Shown here one piece after another: positions 54,201 to 64,000 of a DNA stretch of 64,000 nucleotides (within the stretch, counting starts at the first letter, position 1; each line of letters starts with the position of its first letter). Source of the stretch: Triangularia verruculosa (Eukaryota; Ascomycota; Sordariomycetes; Sordariales; Podosporaceae); contig MU863989.1 in the NCBI GenBank assembly GCA_033296885.1, positions 1 to 64,000 of the forward strand, written 5' to 3'. Made by a program: the position numbers and the translations under genes. Below the pieces are notes generated by a model. That model saw only the letters and a program-made list of their open reading frames with translations. It ran no database searches and was not told where the DNA came from.

Positions 54201-57200
54201 GCTGGTTGGAGACATCCTCGTTCGGGTCCCAGTCGGCAGTATCCGAAGGGTCGGGGTTGGGAAGCTGGCCAATGTTCTTCAAACTCCAGAAGATGGGGTA
54301 ACGGGCCAGAGAACGGTCACCGTATTTCCTCGACACGCCGACGGCGCCGAAACCGCGCTGATGGATACGGAGGTAGCTTGCACCGGCGTGGAGCAGGTTG
54401 AACACGGAGCCATACTGGACGTAGTCTCTCACCACCTCGGGGGGAAGGTTGAAGACCTCACAGACTTCCTTTTGTTCGTCTGGTGTGCGCATCGGCCACA
54501 TGCCCTGGAACTCGGCGTTGTGAAGCGAGAGACAGCAGGGAATGGTCTGAGGAAGGAGATACAGAGGAGCGGCGGCACCGTGGTAATCGTTGATGTGGTA
54601 GATGTCGACGGGGAACCGGCGGATGGTCTCGGCAATGCACGAGTTCCAGGCGGCATATAGAATGGCAGACTCAATGTCGTCCATGCGGGCAATGTATGGG
54701 TTCGCCTTGGTCTGCTTGCGGAAGATGGGAGCGTCCAGGAGAACGTAGGTGATGTTGTTGACGGTGTGGTAGTAGACTTCAATCTCGTAGGGCTGACCCA
54801 TGACCTGGACGTACATGGGCTCTGCCGCCTGCATGCTGTCAAAGGGATAGGTGACATCGCCGACGACGGGAATGACCCAGATGAGGTTCATGTGCTTCAG
54901 GGCAGATCCCATGAGCTGGGCCATGACGCCGAGACCGCCAATCTTGATCTTGATGCCAAAGTCGTCAATGTTGTACTCCATGGTGGCAATCAAGACGGTC
55001 CTCTGACCACCAGCGGCGCCGAAAGGCACCAGAGCAGCGCTGGGCGGCGGAGGTGGCATCGGGCTCATCTCAACACCCCCCTTGCCGAGAGTCCGGAAGT
55101 CGAGCTTCGACAGGTTGCCCAGCTTGAGCGGGACCCATCCCTTGGAGCTGAAGCCCGACTGGTTGATCTTGACCTGGTAGAAGCTGTGCATGTAGATCCA
55201 GCCTGCAAGCACGGCGAGCAAGACGGGAATGATGGCGAGGAGGATGAAAAGGAAAATCTGGAGACCAATGTGTCCAGTCGGGACATACTCGAACCTCCAG
55301 GTGGCATCGTTGTAGACGAGCTTGTACGCGAGCTGAGGCAAGGGCGGTGCTTCGGTGATGTTGATGACGTTCCTGGCCAAACTGCTGGGGGGAAGACGGT
55401 CGACGATGCCGTCGTTGTCAATGTCACCGTAGATGAAGCCGACATCAGGCTGGTTGTCGGGGTTGATGCCCCACACGTTCAGCTGGAACTCGGCCGGCCA
55501 CTCATACATGTAGTGCAGTTCCCAGGTGTGGTGGTGAACCAGATCCATGGAACCAGGCAAGCCAGCATCATACCCCCACTTGTTGTACGGTCCGTGAATT
55601 CTGATGTGTGGCACGGAGCGCTCAAAGGTGATCTCGTTGCTGTCGGCGTGCTGGATGATGGCCGATGTTCCCAGAGGCTTGCTGAAGTACTGGACCTGCA
55701 AGTGCTGGCCTTCCCATCCCTGCAAGTCCGTACCAGTCCACTCGGGAATGCTCTTGACGTCGAGATCCTGGCGGGTATTGCTGGCGTCGTACGGCAGCCA
55801 CTGACTCCACCAGGAACCAAAGTCGACGCTGAATCTCCAGTGAGTGGCACCGGGGGCGCTGTGGTTGACAAACATCTTGTCTCCCTCGACGTTCAAGAGA
55901 GAGCGCGAGTAGTTGGCTGAAAACGGAAAGACGACGGGGTTGTTTGGCTGGCCGAAGCGAATCAAGAAGTGATCGTTGGCGTTTGTGAGCTCGCCGTCGG
56001 CGTTGGTCGCGTTTCTGACAGACAGCTTGACGATACCGTCATCAACCTTGACGAGCTTGCCCGTGATCTTCCATCCCGACTCGATTGCGCCGATATACTC
56101 GCTCTTTTTGGGCGGAGTGAAGGTTCCGCAAGCATTGTTGTCCCACCTGATTTCGAGCTTCTTGGGGTCGGCTATGCTCTTGTTATCGACAGTGAGCACC
56201 GCCGTCGTGGCCTCCTTGACAGACTCGCAGTCCATCTCGTCATTGAACTCGAGGCGGATGGCGATTTCGCCGTTCTGGCCGGTGGAATCGATCGACATGT
56301 CATGACCGGGTTCGAACTTGGTAATCATGGGCGCAGGCTTGAGCCACTTTCCGCTGGGGACATACATCTTGAAGCCGTATGGAGGCATGGTGATCTTGCT
56401 GAGACATCCCGCGTTCTTGGTGCTGTTGCCAAACTTGTTCTTGATGGGAGAATCCTCGAGGGTCAGCACGGGTCCATCCTCGAAAACATCTCTGATCTTG
56501 GTGCCGACATCAAACGGGGCAATGAAAGCACCCTTGTCAAACGTCTTGTCGCTCTTGCAGTCAAACTCATAAGTATGCGTCTTGTTGCGGTTGTTGTAGA
56601 TCAGCCACACTGGCTCCTCATCCTCGGGCTGCGTGTCGGAGGTGCCGCGGCCCACGCTCCAGATGCCGGTTTCGGTGACGTTTGTGCTGCCATCCAGTAG
56701 GATGAGCTCGGTGCTCTTGGCCAACGTCTCGAGGTACCATCCATGGTCGATCGTGGGAAGGGATTCGCGGATGGCAAACATGTGCTTGAACGTGTTGCGG
56801 AGGAAGGCCGAAGGGTCGCGGTGGTCACGAGCCACGCCGTCATCATGGCAGCCTAGACGTCCCTTTTCGACAGGCCAGCCAATGTATTGCGTGATGTTGA
56901 GCTGGAAGCAACCATGGGCTTTCCACGCCGGTGAGGGTGCCATCGCCTGACGGCCGAAGACGTAGTTGGCAGCTGTACCATCCAAGACATACAATGCCTG
57001 CTCTTCGCCGTAGTAGATGATGGGCGCACCCGGGAGGACAAAGGTGATGATGAAGTAGGCCAGCAGCTGACGCTCAATACCCTGAACGACGGCGGGCCAG
57101 CGGAACACATCCTGGTTGGTGGCGCCGTAGAGGTGGCGGGGATCAAACTTGCCCCAGTTGGCATTGTAGAAGTCGTTGGTTTTGAGCATCTCATGCCAGG

Positions 57201-58694
57201 TCATGACCCAGTCAACCGACAGATCGAAACCAGCTTGGAGATGACCGCTGAGGCCGAGGAAGCGCGTCATGGAACGGTAGATGGAGTAGTGGAAAGCACC
57301 GCCGTCGAGAGCACTGTTGCCAGGCTCACGAACAAAGAGCTCCTTGTTGTTTTCCCAGTCATCGTTCATGTTCATGGCCTTGTTGGGGTCCAGCCTCTCG
57401 GCCGGGCCTGGCTCGCGGCCACGACCAATGTAGATGGATCCAAGAGTGTTACCACTGGTGATTTCGCCAAAGACGGCGAAGTTATCCTTGCCGATATCCT
57501 TCGCGCACTTGCGCATCGCCGAGCTGAACGAGGCCTGGGCATCCACCGTGACCTGGACGGCCTTGTCGATGCGGAAGGCATCAATATCCAACGCCCTGAG
57601 GGCCATGCAAGAAAAGTGTTCGACACGTGCGGCCACAGAAGGATGCCAATCGCGGAGACGGTCCTGCACCGAGGCGAACTTGGCAAGCTGACGCTGCCAG
57701 TCGGGGAACACACCGAAGGCTTCGATATCACCATACTGGTCAAAGTCGCTGTTGTAGCAGCCCTTGAGTCCAGGGGGCTTGATGCGCTTGCCGTCTTCGT
57801 ACCAGAATTCGGGATAGTCGCACGTCTCGTTGTACTCATTGCCGATGGCGAAGTCGGGGTAGACACGGTCAGACTTCCACAGAACCTTGTGCTCTTCGGT
57901 CCGGAAAGGCGTCGTCTCGTTGAGGAAGCCCTCGAAGCCAATGAGGTCACTCATGCTGTCCGGGAGTGCACAGGTCAGACTTGACTGCGCCCAAGACAGA
58001 GCCATACTTGGAGGAGAGAACTTACGTAGCCATGGTATTATCGATGATTACCCACATACCGCGCTCATGAATCTCGTGGATGACCTCTTGCCAGTCGCGA
58101 ATGTGTCCAAAGTGCTTATCAAGCACCGTCAAGTCGATGGGCTGTCATGGCACGTCAGTACGGCTCGTTCATGGCCCACAGGGCAAGCTGTAGCACATAC
58201 CGAGTAAGAATCTGCGCCCCATGGCAAGTTGATAAAGGGAGAACCGGCAATGTAGATAGCCTGTAGTGCGGTCAGAACCTCGACGCTTTCTTTAACTCCC
58301 TAGCCACTGAGCATACCTTGGCACCCGTGCCGGCAATGTAGTCGAGGGAGTCCCGAAGCCCTTCCAGATCTCCTCCAAACCGGAGCTGGGTAGCAAGCAT
58401 GTCGGTCTCGTAGACGGTGCCGTTGATGTCGTCATTATTGGGGTCGCCGTTGACCCAGCGATCTAAAAAGAGAGTATATACGGGCATCCGCCAGTTATCT
58501 GGGGATCCCCTGCGGGTGTAGTTTTCTGGTCGTAGAGAGTCATCGTAGTCATATTCGAGCGGTGTCTTAGCTGACTTTTTGGTGTTGAGATTCCAGTTTT
58601 CTTCGTCCTTGTCGTATCTGAGGCCGTGAACGAATGTGGTGGCCGTGAGGAGGGCGAGGAGAAGGGCATTCGAAAAGAACGGGGGGCGAATCAT
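51216..58694 (-). CDS. ags1: Cell-wall alpha-1,3-glucan synthase
   Basis: Six exons (58317-58694, 58201-58260, 58026-58141, 53663-57955, 52592-53590, 51216-52518) give 2382 residues; introns are 56, 59, 70, 72 and 73 nt. Length and order match fungal Ags/Mok proteins. A signal peptide (1-22) precedes an extracellular GH13-like domain (DIDAFRIDKAVQ, FGEITSG), probably used to join glucan chains. A single span near residue 1094 (FLFILLAIIPVLLAVLAGWI) leads to the cytoplasmic GT5 synthase domain, with KIGGLG near 1187 and SRDEPFGLVAVE near 1560. A Ser-rich linker and a C-terminal multi-span domain (about 1950-2382), thought to export the glucan, complete it. The enzyme makes the alpha-1,3-glucan of the cell wall from UDP-glucose. 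It is divergent from a GPI-type alpha-amylase. Confidence 0.97.
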
Positions 58695-60840
58695 GGTAAC
58701 CGTCGCTCGCCTCTCATTGGGAGCGACAGTAGGTTTGGAAAACGAGAGACAATGCCAACTAAAAAAACAAACAAAAGACAAGGACAAAATTCAGTAGTAC
58801 ACTTTCGAAAACACAACAACACAAAGAAGGACGTTGGTGGCTATCATCAACAGATTTAGAAAGGGAAAAAGATGCGCGTTAACGAAAGCCCCCCTCCCCC
58901 CCGGACGGACGAGACACGTTCGACAGGCCAGCCAGCCCTAGCTGTAAACTCCACGACGAGGCCCCATCGGGTCTGAGAGAGAGGCGGGAAAAGGGGGCAT
59001 GGAAACCCGTGGTCAGACCTTCGATGTGGACCTTTGGATGCTGGGCGTGCGAACACTACGGCTGGCACACCTCCCCTTGCTCGCCCTGTCCACCCTCGCG
59101 GAACAATACCGGAGCGCAGGGACAAGCGGAGACGATCAAGACCACTCGGCCTATCAGTTGGTTGCTTCTTGATACGAATATCACTTCGGCATGCTCGCTC
59201 GTTCGCCCATCAGGCCCTCGAGGCTCTCCGCAGCAAATAAAAGACCTCCTTTTTCCCCATTCATCTCGACCGACTTTGACATCAATTCGCGGTCCCTCGG
59301 CCATCTCCTAAATAGGGCCGTCGAGAGGTGAAGATGCTGGCATGGCCTGGCAAGCGGATGACGGTCAAAACGGAACACAAGTTCTCGACATGCTGAACCT
59401 GGAAGACAGGAGGCTGGTCCAATTTTCCCTACCGAAGCATGCCCCCTTTCCTGGAAGGGCGACAGGGCGCGTGGTTGGAAGCTTTGAGAGGTGCAAAACC
59501 TGCGCCGGCAGGGTGGAGCATGCCATGGGTTGTTGTCGCCTCCGACCCTCCATGTCCAGCGCACTGTGAGCCAAGGGCCCTGGCAGCTTGATTCGATACG
59601 AGCGTGAGCTGGCAGGGATCGCAGACGAGGTCCCGCGGCAGATTCGAATCGACCCGCTCGATCGGCTTGGGAAGGCGGAAGAACAAGTTCTTGGGCATTG
59701 CTTGTCGCTGCTCGCCACAGCGGTTCCTCGACTGCCCAGCGCGGAGCAGCGCGGACAAGAACTGACCCTGCTACTGTGTGCCTTTACCCTGCTCTCGTCC
59801 CGCACCACTGGGTTTGGGGGACTCGGGGAGACACTGGGAGAGGAAACCAGACACGAGCACAAGGTGGAGGTGCTCCTTTTTTCTGGACGTTGTTTCGTCG
59901 GTCGACGGCTTCCCGTTCCTGAAGAAGACCCACAGACGGGGTATCCTCTCGCTTACCCGGACCTCGTCAATGTTCCGTCATTCGACGCCACACCGCGGCG
60001 TCGGCATGAAGAGGCTTGGCTCAGACGGCAGAATCAGTATGGAACGTCCCGTCCTCAGCGCCGCACGCACGCACGACGAGCTTATCCCGACTTCAGCAGC
60101 CGGTGGGAGTACATAATATATAGAGATACCATTAGGAGACAGATGCCATCCGAGGGCAGCGCCAAGTTGCAAACTCATCACTGCTACGCTGCCGCCGGCA
60201 GAACCGTTGCATGAGAAAAAACAGAAACGCCCTAATTTCACCCTCAAGAAAAAGCCTGCAGCTCAGAGCGGAGCCGCCATGGAGTCGACATTCGACTGAC
60301 ACGAGTCGGCGACCCAGGGGATCCCTACTAGTCCGCTTCTTGACAGCGATACACAGTGCCCCAGTCGGCCCTTGGACTGTCCTGGGCTTTCTTGGCCGGT
60401 GGATTCATCTCGTCTTGTTGCATGGACACCCCCCCGAGGTCAACCTCTGGCCGGTGTCTCCGGGGCCCTCCCGACACGCCCAGCACTGTGGTTTCGGGTC
60501 GAAAGCGCGTCCGTAGCGTCCTCCCCTTTTTCCCCAGAGTCGAGTCTGTCCAACCTGACGCCGGTAACTCTGACGCCTCACCCGTTTGTTTATTCCCTAC
60601 ATTCGCTTTATACCCATCACCAACAACGTCTTTCTTACTAGGCGTATTCACACTCTTTTTGACCCCTTGGGCCCTAATGTGTTAGGACGAAGAAGCAGAG
60701 GAAGAAAAAGGGGTATCTGACCCGAGTCGCTCACTAAGCAAAACAACAAGGAAGGAGTAAAGAGAGGAAAACAAAAAAGAAAAACAGAATTTCTGAGTTA
60801 TTCTCAAGCTCGGCTTCCAAGTTGACAGACACACACCACC
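58695..60840. promoter_or_regulatory. Shared 2.1-kb upstream region of ags1 and the GPI-type amylase gene
   Basis: 2146 bp separate the divergent starts. No supported gene lies inside; the frames are short and overlap. Several C-rich tracts occur (58890-58905 CCCCCTCCCCCCC, 60430-60440), together with CCCCT elements on both strands that could be stress-response sites. Long leaders are likely on both sides; the amylase leader has a purine/AAAAC-rich stretch at 60700-60800. Confidence 0.5.
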
Positions 60841-62442
60841 ATGCGATCCTCACTCTTGAGCCTGGCTGGCGTCGCCAGTCTGGCCTTCGCCGGCCTCGGT
60901 CTTGCTGCCGACGCTGAGGAATGGAAGACACGGTCCGTCTATCAGGTCATGATTGACCGTTATGCGCGTACCGATGGCTCGATTAGCCACGAATGCGAGG
61001 CGCACGAGTTCTGCGGTGGCACATGGAGAGGCCTGATCAACAAGCTTGACTACATTCAAGACATGGGCTTCACGGCCATCCAGATCAGCCCCATCAACAA
61101 GAACATGGAGGAGCACACGTCGGTTGGTGACCCCTACCACGGTTACTGGACCACGGATCTCTATGCCCTCAACGACAAGTTCGGCACCGAGAAGGACTTC
61201 AAGGACCTTGTCGACGAGCTCAAGAAGCGCGACATCTACCTCATGGCCGATGTTGTGGTGAACCACATGGCCCAAAAGTTCGACAACAAGCCGCCGCCCA
61301 AGGTCGACTTCTCCAAGTTCAACCCCTTCAACGACGAGAAATACTTCCACCCGTACTGCAACGTCACCGACTGGGAGAATTCCACCGATTACCAGGACTG
61401 CTGGCTCTACCCCTATGGTGTTGTTCTCGCCGATCTCGACACCCGCAACGAGTTTGTGATCAAGGAGATGAACAGCTGGATCAAGGGTCTCGTCAGCAAC
61501 TACTCCATCGACGGTCTCCGCATTGATGCTGCCAAGCACGTCAACGACGAGTTCCTGCCCCCCTTCGTCAAGGCCTCGGGTGTGTTCGCCTGGGGTGAGG
61601 TTTTGACGGGCGAGCCTGAGGACTTTTGTCGCTACCAGACGCTCAACCTCTTGCCCGGCATGCCCAACTATCTCGACTACTACAAGCTCGTCAGCTCGTT
61701 CAACGGCGGCAACTTTGAGGACCTCGCCCGCATCAAGAAGGAGGCCATCAACAACTGCAACGACACGTTTGCTCTGGGCACCTTTGTCGAGAACCACGAC
61801 ATGCCCCGCTTCGCCAACAAGAACAGCGACATGGCCATTGCCGAGAACGCCATGACGTACGTTATCCTCAACGATGGCGTCCCCACCGTCTACCAGGGCC
61901 AGGAGCAGCACTTTGACGGCTTCGAGACCCCCCACAACCGCGAGCCTCTCTGGCAGTCGGGCTACGACAAGGAGTCGCCCCTCTACAAGCTCACGGCCAC
62001 GCTGAACAGGGTGCGCAACAACGCCATCAAGCTCGACAAGGAGTACGTCAACACGGCCTCGGAGATCCTCTGGGCCAACAACAACCACTTCTGCACCAAG
62101 AAGGGCGCCTACGGCAGCCAGATTGTCTACTGCATCACCAACCAGAGCTCCAAGGGCCCCAGATACGAGCTCAGCGTCGGCGGCTTCCAAGCCGAAGAGC
62201 AGGTTGTCGAGGTGCTCACCTGCAAGGCCAACCAGGCCGGCTCGTCTGGCAACATCACCATGTTCATGAACAACGGTGCCCCCAAGGTTTACGTCCCCGC
62301 CGGCGCGCTCAAGGGCACCGGTCTCTGCGAGAAGACCACTGCCGACGCATATGAGGAGGACAGCGGCGCCGGTGTGACTGGTGCCGCCACTGGGCTTTTG
62401 GCTGCTGCCATCGTCGGCTGGGCTGCCCTGTTCCTTGCTTAG
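60841..62442 (+). CDS. GPI-anchored alpha-amylase (AmyD/Aah-like)
   Basis: An intronless frame of 533 residues. A signal peptide (1-22) is followed by a GH13 barrel with all four conserved regions: DVVVNH, GLRIDAAKH (nucleophile D229), AWGEV (acid/base E253) and FVENHD (D320). The C-terminus is a Gly/Ala-rich stretch and a hydrophobic tail (GLLAAAIVGWAALFLA), a GPI-addition signal. Fungal GPI amylases (A. nidulans AmyD, A. niger AgtA, S. pombe Aah) act in alpha-glucan metabolism of the wall; AmyD lowers alpha-1,3-glucan content. Adjacency to ags1 supports that role. Codon use is strongly GC-ending and suggests high expression. Confidence 0.93.
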   Translation: MRSSLLSLAGVASLAFAGLGLAADAEEWKTRSVYQVMIDRYARTDGSISHECEAHEFCGGTWRGLINKLDYIQDMGFTAIQISPINKNMEEHTSVGDPYHGYWTTDLYALNDKFGTEKDFKDLVDELKKRDIYLMADVVVNHMAQKFDNKPPPKVDFSKFNPFNDEKYFHPYCNVTDWENSTDYQDCWLYPYGVVLADLDTRNEFVIKEMNSWIKGLVSNYSIDGLRIDAAKHVNDEFLPPFVKASGVFAWGEVLTGEPEDFCRYQTLNLLPGMPNYLDYYKLVSSFNGGNFEDLARIKKEAINNCNDTFALGTFVENHDMPRFANKNSDMAIAENAMTYVILNDGVPTVYQGQEQHFDGFETPHNREPLWQSGYDKESPLYKLTATLNRVRNNAIKLDKEYVNTASEILWANNNHFCTKKGAYGSQIVYCITNQSSKGPRYELSVGGFQAEEQVVEVLTCKANQAGSSGNITMFMNNGAPKVYVPAGALKGTGLCEKTTADAYEEDSGAGVTGAATGLLAAAIVGWAALFLA

Positions 62443-63189
62443 AGTGTCTGAAGCCACGTGCCATGGGCGGGAGAGAGAGTTTTGTGTAGTTCATTGTAGA
62501 TATATATACCTACCTACCTATATACCCATTGCACCTAGCGCCGAGTATATTTATTATACCGGTTTAATACCTATTCTATTTTTCCATGTCAAGGGCAGTC
62601 AAGCCGTCATATGCTAACACGTGAGTTGGAGTGGAAATTGATACACACATGTTCAATGTTATTACATGCAATGCAAAGTGAGTACCACACTTCCGTCGTC
62701 TGATTCTCCAGAGTATGCTGTCGAGCGTGTACCGAATGCGTTTGTAGGAGGGGACGGAACGCTCGGGCTTTCTAATAGGCTCCGGTTGGAGTTGTTTGTT
62801 CTTGATTTTTGAGGTTGGGGTTACACAGCATGAGGAACCAAGAACAACTTGTGGTTGGAAGGGATACTTTAGAGCTTGAGTGAGGGGGAAGGTATCTAGA
62901 CAACTATTTACAGCAATACCAGTGAATTCCTTTGGCCCTTTACACCATTACACCATTTCCCCTTTTCACCATTACCCCTTTTCACCATTACCTCTTTTCA
63001 CCATTACACCATTACACCATTACACTTAATCTACCGTTGTACCATGTCCCCTTGATCCTTTCCCAACGGGTTAGATAGGTTTGTCTTACTAATCACTCCG
63101 CGTCGCTCCGAAGTAAAGTCTTCAAAGCTTCCAAAGGAAAGGCTCACTGGGAGTCGAACCCTCATCCTCTTGGCCAACACGGCATCGCC
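62443..63189. other. 3' flank of the amylase gene and repeat-bearing spacer
   Basis: 747 bp. ATATATATACCTACCTACCTATATACC occurs as a small AT/CC repeat near 62500-62525. The rest is ordinary up to the tandem repeat at 62939. No gene was seen. Confidence 0.4.
62939..63025. repeat. Short tandem repeat of CACCATTA-type units
   Basis: About 87 bp built from units ACACCATT and the longer TTTTCACCATTACCCC, with CACCATT recurring at least nine times. It is an imperfect minisatellite directly next to the decayed kinase gene, probably generated by slippage. Confidence 0.7.
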
Positions 63190-64000
63190 ATGCCTGCAGA
63201 TTCGGCCTCCTCCTCCTGGACCACCGTCGATGATTTCCTTCAAAGTGGCGACAGCCGGGCCGTGAGGTGTTTCCAACGAACCCAATGGGATCAACTATGC
63301 CTCGTTGCCTCGAATGCAAACTGCCATCTGGAATGTACTGCTCTAGATCAGGTAACAAGTGGGCTCAACAACGTTGTTCGCCTGCTTGAGTTCTCCGACC
63401 AGAGTCGCTGGGCAGCCCGGGTCCAGATAACCTCTATACGGCTCCCAAAGATTGGTAAAATTGTTCGAAATCGAGAGGGGGGATACGAGCTCGGCCCCTT
63501 ACCAGGGATCGGTGGCCCGTTCGACACAGCAGCGGCTTTTTTCGAGGCTTGGGCTAATAAGGTCAAGTTTAAGTGGGACGACGAGACTATTGGGCGTATA
63601 ATACAGCGAGGCCGATTCCAGCGGAGCAGATAATTTCTATTATCAACAAGTTCCCATCACAGATTAAAGCGATAGCTAGCCGGCTGTCCGCAAGTAACAA
63701 TAGGCCGTTTCCCCTATACCACGACGATTCCCTCCACAGCAACATCATACCTGTTAACGAGAATAGTTTCGATATCACGGGCATCATCGACTGGGAAAGG
63801 GCATGTACAGTACCCTGGGAGCTAATTGCGTTTCCCGAGTTTCTTTAGGCTATGCCCGTCTCCTTCGACCTCCCTTAGAAATATGACCGAGATGGGCAAC
63901 CCCTTGATGAGGAAGTGAAGTAGACATGGCGTGAGCGATAGGAATACATTGAGATAGTAAAGTCAACGGAACTTAAAGACCACCTGCTCTCGACATGTCT
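63190..64000 (+). pseudogene. APH-type phosphotransferase pseudogene with RIP-like stops, runs off the window
   Basis: Fragments of the fungal aminoglycoside/choline-type phosphotransferase fold are recognisable. LEFSDQSRWAARVQ is from the N-lobe, GPLPGIGGPFDTAAAFFEAWA from the middle, and HDDSLHSNIIPVNENSFDITGIIDWERA (in pieces) carries the catalytic-loop HxD/N and the metal-binding Asp. Between the N-lobe and the middle part a stretch of the kinase fold is missing. A frameshift lies at about 63590-63640, where the two halves are in different frames. After FPEFL the frame continues through four TAG codons at 63846, 63876, 63921 and 63939; most fit CAG to TAG, a CpA to TpA change. Not functional. 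The start is arbitrary. Confidence 0.72.

Noticed and set aside
53362..56700. Long plus-strand frames opposite the glucan synthase gene (for example 53362-54660, 54766-55920, 55969-56700)
   Set aside because: They lie antisense to the strongly conserved GT5 and GH13-like exons; composition is typical of shadows.
60850..62457. 535-codon minus-strand frame opposite the amylase gene
   Set aside because: It mirrors a GC-ending codon-biased gene. The translation is almost only Val, Leu, Gly, Glu and Asp, as expected for an antisense shadow.
63141..63176. tRNA-like T-arm on the minus strand (GGGTTCGACTCCC, with a TGGCCAAGAGG A-box-like stretch)
   Set aside because: The two boxes are only about a dozen bases apart and no matching acceptor or anticodon arm can be drawn. 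At best it is a tRNA or SINE relic.

Overview
This is nuclear DNA of a filamentous ascomycete, most likely a Sordariomycete. Protein genes carry short introns (mostly 50-85 nt, GT..AG with a CTRAC-like branch site shortly before the acceptor), tRNA genes have introns just 3' of the anticodon, and there is a HET-domain incompatibility-type protein and an alpha-1,3-glucan synthase. CpA-to-TpA changes like those left by repeat-induced point mutation (RIP) appear in an AT-rich relic at the left edge and in two broken genes. Exon boundaries given here were worked out by hand from frame, splice signals and family similarity; no search was run.

Layout. 1-540: AT-rich relic. 2.7-4.5 kb: one serine/proline-rich protein of unknown function. 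4.5-9.8 kb: a gene-free gap of normal base composition. 9.8-11.7: an IlvD/Edd-type dehydratase. 12.1-14.4: intron-bearing tRNA-Ala, tRNA-Lys and tRNA-Ile around a MARVEL membrane protein. 15.9-22.0: Kgd4/Ymr31-type mitochondrial protein, a cytochrome c/c1 heme lyase, a DUF647/RUS protein and mevalonate diphosphate decarboxylase. 22.4: a second tRNA-Ile. 22.7-25.1: a PDI-like ER protein lacking the CxxC motif, divergent from a secretory-pathway prolyl 4-hydroxylase-like dioxygenase. 25.5-31.1: aldo-keto reductase, cytochrome P450 and LaeA-like methyltransferase. 31.7-38.9: ENA-type cation ATPase and an OPT transporter. 39.9-49.1: HET protein, hemerythrin-like HHE protein, two RNase H-like paralogues (one broken) and a pepsin-type protease. 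49.3-62.4: BNR-repeat protein, then alpha-1,3-glucan synthase divergent from a GPI-type alpha-amylase. 63.2-64.0: a decayed APH-type kinase gene.

Genes that may work together. The glucan synthase and the GPI-type amylase form a head-to-head pair matching the agsB-amyD arrangement of Aspergillus. The AKR, P450 and methyltransferase genes look like a small tailoring set. Most unusual is the head-to-head pair at 22.7-25.1 kb. A prolyl 4-hydroxylase-like enzyme with a signal peptide and no ER-retention tail shares a 353-bp promoter with a PDI-like protein whose CGHC active site reads EEHS and which ends in HDEL. This mirrors the alpha/beta(PDI) division of labour in animal collagen prolyl 4-hydroxylase.
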